DNA of 64,000 nucleotides from Chryseobacterium ureilyticum (GTDB taxonomy: Bacteria; Bacteroidota; Bacteroidia; Flavobacteriales; Weeksellaceae): positions 1 to 64,000 of the forward strand of contig NZ_FTOL01000004.1 of the NCBI RefSeq assembly GCF_900156735.1, written 5' to 3'. Positions 17,085 to 25,199 of this stretch are shown here, in pieces; the stretch's first letter is position 1, and the number at the start of each line of letters is the position of its first letter. The notes beneath the pieces are model-generated. The model made no database searches. It had not been told where the DNA came from and was given only the letters and a program-made list of their open reading frames with translations. Both the position numbers and the translations under genes were made by a program.

Positions 17085-19817
17085 TACTTTTGTATTTTCA
17101 AATCCTTCTGCATACCATGACGAGCGGGCTGTTTTTCTAAATCCTATCATTCCTCTTCCAAGAATATTAGACGTAAGCCCTCTGTATCTGAAATCCTTTT
17201 TCAGTTTCTTATCCGAAGTGATAGATTGGCTAAGCTCTGAAACAACATACATTCCTGTTGATTGATTAATTTCAACATAAGGATAGTTTTCAGTTTTAAC
17301 CCCGTCATATAATCCTGGATTCTTTGTTTTATCTAATTGCTTGTAGGTAATATCAGTAGTCACCCCTCCTTGTATGATACTTTTAATACGCCCTTCCATT
17401 GAAATATCAAAGAAATTACTTGACTTTGTATATTGCCCTTTACCATAAGCAAGATCAATTTCTCTAATAGATCCCATCACAATTTTTTTTAACATCGCTC
17501 CTGTCCACAGATCAGCAGGAACTCCTATAAAGTCTGATTTACCAACAGCTAATTGCTGAGCATAGTTATTAGCTGTAAAATAAGTGTTATAGTCACTATA
17601 TCCATAAATATCATTCACAGTACTGTAATCACCTCCAAAAATTGAAAAAACCTTAAAGGTTAATCTTATTTCTTCTTTATAAGCTGCTCCAAAAGTGCTG
17701 TCTTCTGCCCAATATCTGTTATAAAATCTTTGAGATTGAAGGTTAACTAAATCTGTTTTTCCATCATTGTTAATATCGTATGCTACAAATGTTCGAGGAT
17801 TGTACACTTTAATATTTTCATTCGATTCTGTAAGTATCTGACGAGTTTTTGCCTGTCGTTCAAAAGCTACAATTTCTTCTTTAAAGCCATTTCCCTTTGA
17901 TGTATAGAGATACCACAAGGCAGAAGTAACATCAGCAGTCACCATAAGATCACTAAGTCCATCGCCATTAAAATCACCAACTAAACCGTCTTCCCATACT
18001 CCTTTGATGATTTCACTGTTGGAAGGATTAAAAGGAGATAAACTAGAAGTATACTTCCCTGAGGTATTTTTCTGAAAAGTAATCAATAACGGATTTTTAT
18101 CTGCATTTATTTTCAGAAAGTCAAATAATCCATCTCCATTGAAATCTCCTGTCCTATAAAGAGTAAATACATCCTGATCTCTTTTATCAGAATCAGGATA
18201 TAATGATAAAGGATAAAACCAGCTGTTATTTTGAAGAGACTCATTAAGGTCAACAACATAATATCTTTTACGCTCATCACACTTGGAGGGTCTACCAGTA
18301 GGACCTCCCAATGATTGACATACCTTGTCATTAAACATTAAAATAATTTCACTTAGCCCATCTCCATTAAAATCGACATTTTTCATCCCTTCAATGGTAG
18401 TAACAGTACCATTCTGCGATGTACCATAAGTATTGTCATAATCAGAATTCGCTATAACTTTTCTATGGTTTAAAACCAATTGATTATTTCCTCCAATACT
18501 ATAAAATAATAGCTCAAGATCAAATTTGGACGTAGTTGAATTTTTAACTTTTTGATATATGACAAATCCCTGTCTATTATGGATTAAATTCTCTTTTTTT
18601 AAGTTCACAGCTACTGCTTCTTTTAAACCTAATAAAGTACTCTCTATAAATTGTGGAATATTATTAGAAACATCAAGGGTAAGTGAATAGAAGTTTTTAT
18701 AGTGATATAAGCCTTTTTGTGGTATTTTATCAGATGTTACAGAGTGATACCTTAATAAATCAAGATTGCCATCTCCATCAAAATCCCCTATTACATCAGT
18801 ATCACTATTAGGCTTTAATGTTGTCCCTGCTTTCCAATCATGCCGATTTGCAGTATACGGATTATATGATTTTTCGTAAATGAAATGAGCTGGGGTAGTT
18901 TCTTCATCATCACTGTTTAAAATGGTTATTTTTTCCAGATACCTATAAAGAGTTTTCTGGTAATCTGTTTTATAGATTAGCTTATACTTTTTATGTTGTT
19001 TTCCTTTTGTAGTAACAGTAATAGATTCAAGTAATTTAGATTGAGAAAATTCACTCCCTTTTATATAGGCTGTCTCTGACTTAGGTCTTGCTTGGAAAGT
19101 GAACATCATTTTATTAATAGACGGAGTATTTTGAGTTTCATTTCCTCCCCATTCAATATTATTGATAACAGCAACATTATTTTCCAGTATATAATCATAA
19201 GTAATATAGTTACCATTGGTATCTTTTGATTTTACAATGTAATAATCTAAAGGAGTTCTTGCATTACTATTTCCCGAAGAGGTTGCACCATACCATACCT
19301 GAGAACCATTTTCAAGAGTAACCTCCCAATATTCAGGACCCTGCCATGACTGCCCTGCAATAGCCCCTACTGATTTAATCTTTATATTGGAGTATTTTTC
19401 AGTTATATATTCTGCACCATCCTTGCCATATTCTCCCAATTTTAAAATGAGCCTTTGCCCACCGAAGCTGTAGTAATCTGAATAATCTAATTGTACTCCC
19501 TTCATGACTCCATCTTTTTCAAGATTTTTACCTGTTCTTGAAATAGATGCTATCCCGGAAATATTCCATCCATAACCGGCAAGTCCATTTCCGGCACCAC
19601 TTACATAGGTAAGATTAACATCGGGCACCATATTTTTTATACCGGGTGGAGTTTCAATAGCTAATGTATACTGAAGCTGTCCTGCTGAGGTAACCTCTAT
19701 ATTTCCTTTTGTATCATGGAATTTCTGTGTTTGTGTATTCTGTGAAAATCCTATTATCGAAATACAGGATAGCAGAAAGCTCGAAAATAATTTTATTTTC
19801 CTTCTATTAGAGTTCAT
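17082..19817 (-). CDS. SpvB-like / FG-GAP repeat protein (first part of an interrupted SpvB-RHS gene)
   Basis: 911 residues with a signal peptide (to about residue 25, IGFSQ). Residues 30-320 match the SpvB N-terminal domain (GAGNGLAGYGWNISGIASIS is diagnostic). Five FG-GAP/VCBS calcium-loop motifs follow, starting at residues 345 (DFDGDGNLD), 482, 558, 615 and 681. Residues about 740-911 resemble the mid region of TcdB/TcaC-type toxins (GMIGFRKTARSSWYAEGFEN). The architecture is that of Tc-toxin B subunits joined to an RHS C subunit, a secreted shell. The frame ends at the TGA at 17082, and the sequence immediately continues in phase. The gene follows the 152-aa secreted protein by 17 nt. 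Confidence 0.85.
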   Translation of the reverse strand: MNSNRRKIKLFSSFLLSCISIIGFSQNTQTQKFHDTKGNIEVTSAGQLQYTLAIETPPGIKNMVPDVNLTYVSGAGNGLAGYGWNISGIASISRTGKNLEKDGVMKGVQLDYSDYYSFGGQRLILKLGEYGKDGAEYITEKYSNIKIKSVGAIAGQSWQGPEYWEVTLENGSQVWYGATSSGNSNARTPLDYYIVKSKDTNGNYITYDYILENNVAVINNIEWGGNETQNTPSINKMMFTFQARPKSETAYIKGSEFSQSKLLESITVTTKGKQHKKYKLIYKTDYQKTLYRYLEKITILNSDDEETTPAHFIYEKSYNPYTANRHDWKAGTTLKPNSDTDVIGDFDGDGNLDLLRYHSVTSDKIPQKGLYHYKNFYSLTLDVSNNIPQFIESTLLGLKEAVAVNLKKENLIHNRQGFVIYQKVKNSTTSKFDLELLFYSIGGNNQLVLNHRKVIANSDYDNTYGTSQNGTVTTIEGMKNVDFNGDGLSEIILMFNDKVCQSLGGPTGRPSKCDERKRYYVVDLNESLQNNSWFYPLSLYPDSDKRDQDVFTLYRTGDFNGDGLFDFLKINADKNPLLITFQKNTSGKYTSSLSPFNPSNSEIIKGVWEDGLVGDFNGDGLSDLMVTADVTSALWYLYTSKGNGFKEEIVAFERQAKTRQILTESNENIKVYNPRTFVAYDINNDGKTDLVNLQSQRFYNRYWAEDSTFGAAYKEEIRLTFKVFSIFGGDYSTVNDIYGYSDYNTYFTANNYAQQLAVGKSDFIGVPADLWTGAMLKKIVMGSIREIDLAYGKGQYTKSSNFFDISMEGRIKSIIQGGVTTDITYKQLDKTKNPGLYDGVKTENYPYVEINQSTGMYVVSELSQSITSDKKLKKDFRYRGLTSNILGRGMIGFRKTARSSWYAEGFENTKV

Positions 19818-19834
19818 TAATTTGTGTTTTAGAA

Positions 19835-20293
19835 TTATCTTTTGGTAATGTTTTTACTCAAAGTTCTTCCGTCTTTTAAAGTAAAACGAAGCACATACAC
19901 TCCCCAGCTATATCCCGTCATATTGATCTTAAGCTGCTTATTAAGCTCCGGAATGATCTGTTGCTGAAATTTCCAATGTATCGTGCTGTGCTGGTATAAT
20001 GAAACAGATTCTATGAGTTCATTTACTTCATCTGTCCAATCAATAGTCAGCACATCATTAACAGGCACTGGATATAAACGGATCTGCTTCCAGAATGTTT
20101 TTTCATCCATGATTGATAGAGAGTTAGTGTCACCTGTTTTTACCAAAGATTCAGGTTCTTGTCTTGCACTTGCGCTAAAGCCACGATACCTTTGATTACC
20201 TGCTTCATCATATTTAAAATAGACTTCTGTTTGTTGGGCTGATACGCCTAAAGAAGTGCATAAGAATAATGCACCGAAATAGTTTTTTTTCAT
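19835..20293 (-). CDS. Small secreted protein with YD motif and T9SS-like C-terminus
   Basis: 152 residues: signal peptide to about residue 20 (GVSAQQ), then a single RHS-like YFKYDEAGNQRYRG motif, a variable middle, and a C-terminal region (IRLYPVPVNDVLTIDWTDEV ... GVYVLRFTLKDGRTLSKNIT) resembling T9SS sorting domains of type A. It is the first gene of the toxin operon, 17 nt before the SpvB-like gene. Its role is unknown; a surface accessory or chaperone for the RHS protein is possible. Confidence 0.65.
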   Translation of the reverse strand: MKKNYFGALFLCTSLGVSAQQTEVYFKYDEAGNQRYRGFSASARQEPESLVKTGDTNSLSIMDEKTFWKQIRLYPVPVNDVLTIDWTDEVNELIESVSLYQHSTIHWKFQQQIIPELNKQLKINMTGYSWGVYVLRFTLKDGRTLSKNITKR

Positions 20294-20700
20294 TGTTGTT
20301 TTGAAATATTGTTTTTTTCATCGTTAATTTAAATATTTAACAACAATTCCAAACACCGTATTTTCACGGAAAGTATATAAAAACATCACAAAATAAAACA
20401 CAACAACATGAAAATCAAATTAATACACAATTAAAAATTCATTCGAAATAAAAAAAATAAAATTATAAAATATTCAAATTAAACACAATAACAATATATT
20501 TTTCACAATAAAACAGAGTCAATTTAATTTTTTACAATGTTTATTAAGTTAATCATTCATTAAAACAGTCATCTTTTTAACATTATACTTGAGGTAAAAC
20601 CTATTTCGAAAGAATTAGAAAAAAGTTTTGTAAGAAAACAACATATATATAAACAAAAAATAAGTAAATTTTACTGATTTTCATTTATTAACAAAAAATA
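20294..20700. other. AT-rich intergenic region without a gene
   Basis: About 400 nt, very rich in A and T, between the toxin operon start and the GH30 terminator. It must hold the toxin operon's promoter, but no exact TAnnTTTG could be assigned there. No open frame of interest was found on either strand. Confidence 0.6.
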
Positions 20701-20728
20701 ATCGGCGGGCTCTAAAGAGCCTGCCGAT
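20701..20728 (-). terminator. Terminator of the SusCD-GH30 operon
   Basis: ATCGGCGGGCTCT (20701-20713) and AGAGCCTGCCGAT (20716-20728) form a 13-bp stem with one G-U pair and a 2-nt nominal loop. On the minus strand a TATTTTTTG run follows. Confidence 0.85.
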
Positions 20729-20755
20729 CCCACTTAAAATAATATTAATATGATG

Positions 20756-22198
20756 TTATAAAATTACGGTTTGTATAGAATGTGCCGGAGCATTTAATTT
20801 TGCAGCCATCCCTTCGATCCAAAGGTTTGTTTCAATATCATTATCAGAATCATTCATAATAACGGTTACCAATTGTCCGTTTTCATTCATGAAGGCTGAA
20901 GACGTTAAAGCGGCTCTGTTTGAAGAAGAGCCAATTCTTTGTGCATTCGGTTTAATGAATTTTGAAACATGTCCTATATAATAATACTCGTAAGTATAGA
21001 ACACTTCTCCTGTTTTAGTATCTGCAATGATCGGTGCAAAGCAGAAATTCCCTTTGTGATTGGGTCCACCGGTTTCATCCAATAAGATATTCCAGTCTGT
21101 CCACATAGCGTTTCCTTTATTGAAATCGTTCAGCATATTTTTACCATACAGTTCTCCAAGGCTTACATCGTAGATTCTGTCCATCGCAAACTGTTCTTTA
21201 CAACCTTCTGTAAATGCAAGGAATTTATCTGGAAAAGCTCTGTGTGTTTCTGCAAGGTTATCAAAAAGCTGAGTTTTGTTATTCCATGTTTCATACCAGT
21301 GATATCCGATTCCGTGGGCATATTTTGAAGTTTCCGGATCACTGAGCGTAGTGGTTGCTCTTTGGTAGATCAAATCTCTGTTGTGATCCCAGATCATTAC
21401 CTTTTTATCTTTATATCCGTTTTTCCAAAGGGTTGGACCTAGATTATTCTTCAAAAACTCACCTTCTTCCTCCGCAGTATAAATACAGGATTCCCAGGAT
21501 TGAGTCGCCATCGGTTCATTCTGAACGGTTAATCCCCAAACATTGATTCCTCTTTTTTCGTATTCTTTGATGAATTTAATATAATAATCTGCCCAGGTTT
21601 GGTAATATTGATTTTCAAGTCGTCCTCCTTTGTAAAGGCTTTTGTTTGATTTCATCCAGGCTGGTGGGCTCCATGGCGAGAAATAAAAAGTAAAATTTTT
21701 TCCAATAGCCTTCTGAGCTTCCTTGATCATCGGGATTTTATACTTTTCATCGTGAGCAAGGTTGAATGTCTTTAAAGATGTATCATTATCTTGCACATAA
21801 GTATAAGAATCACTGGAAAAGTCACAAGAGTTCATATTGGTACGAACCACTGTATAACCCAATCCATTTTTTCCAAAATAAGCATCCAGAATTTCTTTTT
21901 GTTTGTTCTTTGGCATCTTGTAGAATGTTTCTGCGGATGCATCTGTAATAGCTCCTCCAATACCTATCAGCTTTTGATATTTAAAATCAGGAGCTACAAA
22001 AATACATGCTTCCGTTTCTTTTGGCTGTCCGAACTGTTCAAATTTCACAGAACCTTTATCCGTCATTCTTTCATTTACCTTAGAATTGGTAAGGATCACT
22101 TTAGCTGTTTTTCCTGCATTCTTTTTCCAATAACTCTGTTGGGCACTGACACTTACGGCAATTCCCATTACAAAACAACTTACGATTAGTTTTCTCAT
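20756..22198 (-). CDS. GH30 glycoside hydrolase, exported
   Basis: 480 residues with a signal peptide (to residue 19, SVSAQ). GH30 features: GIGGAITDASAETFY (78-92), YFSPWSPPAWMKSN (172-185), acid/base Glu228 in QNEPMA and nucleophile Glu331 in FTEGC, followed by a short beta-sandwich C-terminus. GH30 includes glucosylceramidases and endo-beta-1,6-glucanases, and the exact bond is not readable from sequence. It is the last gene of the SusCD operon, 9 nt after a second GH30, so the two probably act in turn on one glycan. Confidence 0.9.
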   Translation of the reverse strand: MRKLIVSCFVMGIAVSVSAQQSYWKKNAGKTAKVILTNSKVNERMTDKGSVKFEQFGQPKETEACIFVAPDFKYQKLIGIGGAITDASAETFYKMPKNKQKEILDAYFGKNGLGYTVVRTNMNSCDFSSDSYTYVQDNDTSLKTFNLAHDEKYKIPMIKEAQKAIGKNFTFYFSPWSPPAWMKSNKSLYKGGRLENQYYQTWADYYIKFIKEYEKRGINVWGLTVQNEPMATQSWESCIYTAEEEGEFLKNNLGPTLWKNGYKDKKVMIWDHNRDLIYQRATTTLSDPETSKYAHGIGYHWYETWNNKTQLFDNLAETHRAFPDKFLAFTEGCKEQFAMDRIYDVSLGELYGKNMLNDFNKGNAMWTDWNILLDETGGPNHKGNFCFAPIIADTKTGEVFYTYEYYYIGHVSKFIKPNAQRIGSSSNRAALTSSAFMNENGQLVTVIMNDSDNDIETNLWIEGMAAKLNAPAHSIQTVIL

Positions 22199-22207
22199 GA
22201 TTTTAAT

Positions 22208-23632
22208 TTAAAAAATATATGTGGCTGCTGAACTTCCGGGAATGGTTACAGCAGCGGTTTTCCCGGCAAATTTAATATTAAAATTTTCAACAGCTTTATG
22301 ATCATTCTGAACAATTAGCACAGTTTTTCCAGATGGTGTTTTAAAAGCTGCCGTTGATAAATATTTTGTTTGTGTTGATACAATACATTGTGAACCTGAT
22401 GGAATAAACTTAGAAGCGTGTGCTACAATATAATAGGCAACATTTCGGGTGAAATCTCCACTATCAGAAACGGTAATTGCTCCTTTACATTCTGTACAGC
22501 CTCCGTCTGTGTGAGGACCATACTTTAGATCATTGGCAAGATTCCATTCTAAAGCAGTTTTGCTCCAGTTTCTCATGGAACCGATGAGCACATTTTTCAT
22601 ATGCCAGTTCAGATCTTCATTGAAAGTTCCTTTGGAGCCCGTCCACTGCTCAGTAAAATACAGGTTTTTATCCGGGAAAGCATTATGAACCGTACTTAAA
22701 GCGGAAATATCTCCTTCATACAAATGAAACGCTGAACCGTCTATATATTGATAGGCTTCCGGATCTTTCAGAATATCAAGAGCATATTCAGGTTTATTGC
22801 AATTATGATCGTATACAACAATTTTGGTTTTAAGATTATTGTTTTTAAAAGCAGGACCTAAATAGTTTTTGATAAAGTCTCTCTGCTGATCGGATGGCAT
22901 ATACAAACTCGGATTATTTCCCGGGTGTAAAGGTTCATTCTGAGGAGTCACAGCATCAATGGTAATTCCTTCTTTTTTCATACCCTGAATATATTTTACA
23001 AAGTAATCAGCGTAAGCTCTGTAAAATTCAGGTTTCAGGCTTCCTCCTTTTGATTTTCCGTTATCTTTCATCCAGACTGGTGGTGACCAGGGAGCTGCAA
23101 TGATTTTAATGTCAGGATTTATTGCTAAAATATCTTTCAGCATTGCAATGAGTGCTTTATCTTTTTCTAAACTGAATTTTGAAAGTGAAACATCAGTCTG
23201 CCCTTCCGGAAGATCATTATAAGAGAAAACTTCACCGTCAAGATCGGATGCTCCGATACTCAATCTCAAGTAACTGATTGAAATAGAATTTTTAGCGTTT
23301 CCGAAAAGTTCATTCAACAATGCTTTTCTATTGGAAGATGACAGACGGTTAATTACCTCAACACTTCCTCCTGTCAATGTATAACCAAAACCGTCAACAT
23401 ATTGAAACTTCTGAGTGTCATCAATTTCAATATTCTGAAAGTTATTGGTAGTATTTACAAATCTGATAGAGGTCTGTTGTTGTAATTTTATGCTTTCATC
23501 TCCTTTCGTCAGCCAATACTGAACTTCATTTCCTTTATTTTGAGTAACAGAAGTGCAGGATAATGGAAAAAGTACTACACCGCATAGCAGTGCAGTACCT
23601 TTAAAGAAACTATATAAGTTGTGAAACTCCAT
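22208..23632 (-). CDS. GH30 glycoside hydrolase, lipoprotein
   Basis: 474 residues. The N-terminus carries a lipobox (PLSC, Cys26), so the enzyme is probably anchored in the outer membrane, unlike the soluble paralogue downstream. GH30 motifs: YVDGFGYTLTGGSVEVI (78-94), APWSPPVWMKDNG (180-192), acid/base Glu233 in QNEPLH and nucleophile Glu328 in FTEQW. The gene starts 2 nt after susD ends, so it is translated as part of the operon. Likely substrate is a beta-linked glucan or glucosyl conjugate (inference from the family). Confidence 0.9.
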   Translation of the reverse strand: MEFHNLYSFFKGTALLCGVVLFPLSCTSVTQNKGNEVQYWLTKGDESIKLQQQTSIRFVNTTNNFQNIEIDDTQKFQYVDGFGYTLTGGSVEVINRLSSSNRKALLNELFGNAKNSISISYLRLSIGASDLDGEVFSYNDLPEGQTDVSLSKFSLEKDKALIAMLKDILAINPDIKIIAAPWSPPVWMKDNGKSKGGSLKPEFYRAYADYFVKYIQGMKKEGITIDAVTPQNEPLHPGNNPSLYMPSDQQRDFIKNYLGPAFKNNNLKTKIVVYDHNCNKPEYALDILKDPEAYQYIDGSAFHLYEGDISALSTVHNAFPDKNLYFTEQWTGSKGTFNEDLNWHMKNVLIGSMRNWSKTALEWNLANDLKYGPHTDGGCTECKGAITVSDSGDFTRNVAYYIVAHASKFIPSGSQCIVSTQTKYLSTAAFKTPSGKTVLIVQNDHKAVENFNIKFAGKTAAVTIPGSSAATYIF

Positions 23633-23634
23633 AT

Positions 23635-25188
23635 TTAATACCCAGGATTTTGGTGCATTGCTGTATTCGGCAATTCGTTGTAAGGAATTGGCAGAATCTC
23701 ATTTTTATTAGCTTTAAATCCTTTGAATGCAAGCTTGGCAGGAGCATCTCCCCATCTTACAAGATCAAACCAACGGTGTCCTTCACCCGCCAGTTCTCTT
23801 CTTCTTTCGTCTTTAATTGCCTGTAAAGAAACAGGAACAGGAGATAAGCCTACCCTTTTTCTTACTGCATCCAGCAATGCCTGAGCTCTTCCTCCTGCTG
23901 CTCCCAAAGCTTCAGCTTCCATAAGATAAGTATCGGCAAGTCTTATGGCAACGTAATTCTGTCTGAAATTCAGTTCCGTTGATCCTGGAAGTGAACTTTT
24001 CAGATCGTTTGTAGGTAAATATTTATTCAGGAAATAACCGGTGTCTGCATATGCTGGGCTATAGGTAATTTTGCCTTCTGTTTCAAATTTTTTCGCATTG
24101 AAAACGGTTGTTTTTAATCTTGGATCTTCTTTCATGAAATTAACCAGGTCCTCTGTTACGGTATTAAATGCCCATCCCGCATAAAGGTCCGGTGCATCAT
24201 TATTAGGAAAACTTTTAACCAAAGTATAGGAACGTGGTCCCAGCATGGCATTGATAGAATTTCCTTCATCTTTACCCTGTCCCCAGAATCCCCAATCGGA
24301 ATTTCCTTTGTTCGTGTGCATTACTTCAAGGATAGATTCTGTTGAGAACTTATAAGGATCGCTCGTTTCCGGTCCTACTTTGAAAAGGTCTTCATAATCT
24401 TTAACAAGTTTATATCCGTACTGACTTGCCTCACCTGGTGTACCGTTTACTTCTGCAAACTGCGCTGCTGCTTCAGGCATTTTTTTATCATAAAGATAAA
24501 TCTTACCCAAAATTGCTCTCGCTGTTCCCTGAGTAATTCTCCCTTTGTCATTGCCTGTTGCTACCAACATCAGGTCAGGAATCGCTGCATTAATATCACT
24601 TTCTATCTGTGCATATACTTCGCTTGGTTTTGCCTGTGGTATATTCCAGTAGTCATCATCATATTTTAATGTCTTAAGAACTAAAGGAATATTCCCAAAC
24701 ATTCTTACAAGTTCAAAATAATACAGCGAACGCAGGACTTTTGCTTCAGCAATGTATCTTGTTTTAAGATTTTCATCCATGGAAGCTCCCGGAACTCTTT
24801 CTATTAAAAGCGTGGCACGTGCTATTCCCTGATAATAATCTCTCCAGTAACTTGCGGGCATTGTATTAGGATTCAATGAATAATTATTAATTCCCTGGAT
24901 ACCTGCTCCATCATTAGAATGTCCGCCTCCGGAATAGAAATCATCGGATCCCGCATTGAAAAAAGTCACCGTATTCTCAAAACCTCCTGAATATTTTCTT
25001 AACACATCATACACAGAAACCAATGCACTGAATGATTGCTGTTGATTTTTAAAATAATCTTCTGTTTTAAAAGCTCCAGAATTTTCTACTTCATCAAGAT
25101 AAGAACCACTACATGCAACATTTCCTAAACTTAAACCTGCCAATAATGTAACAGCAAGTCCTTTATATATTAATCTTTTATTTTTCAT
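23635..25188 (-). CDS. SusD/RagB-family surface glycan-binding lipoprotein
   Basis: 517 residues, with a lipobox in NVACSG (Cys26). SusD hallmarks are the helical TPR-like N-terminal part (YIAEAKVLRSLYYFELVRMFGNIPLV) and the C-terminal RRRELAGEGHRWFDLVRWGD followed by LPIPYNELPNTAMHQNPGY. It caps the SusC transporter and binds the glycan at the cell surface. The gene begins 11 nt after susC. Confidence 0.95.
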   Translation of the reverse strand: MKNKRLIYKGLAVTLLAGLSLGNVACSGSYLDEVENSGAFKTEDYFKNQQQSFSALVSVYDVLRKYSGGFENTVTFFNAGSDDFYSGGGHSNDGAGIQGINNYSLNPNTMPASYWRDYYQGIARATLLIERVPGASMDENLKTRYIAEAKVLRSLYYFELVRMFGNIPLVLKTLKYDDDYWNIPQAKPSEVYAQIESDINAAIPDLMLVATGNDKGRITQGTARAILGKIYLYDKKMPEAAAQFAEVNGTPGEASQYGYKLVKDYEDLFKVGPETSDPYKFSTESILEVMHTNKGNSDWGFWGQGKDEGNSINAMLGPRSYTLVKSFPNNDAPDLYAGWAFNTVTEDLVNFMKEDPRLKTTVFNAKKFETEGKITYSPAYADTGYFLNKYLPTNDLKSSLPGSTELNFRQNYVAIRLADTYLMEAEALGAAGGRAQALLDAVRKRVGLSPVPVSLQAIKDERRRELAGEGHRWFDLVRWGDAPAKLAFKGFKANKNEILPIPYNELPNTAMHQNPGY

Positions 25189-25199
25189 GTTATTACGTA

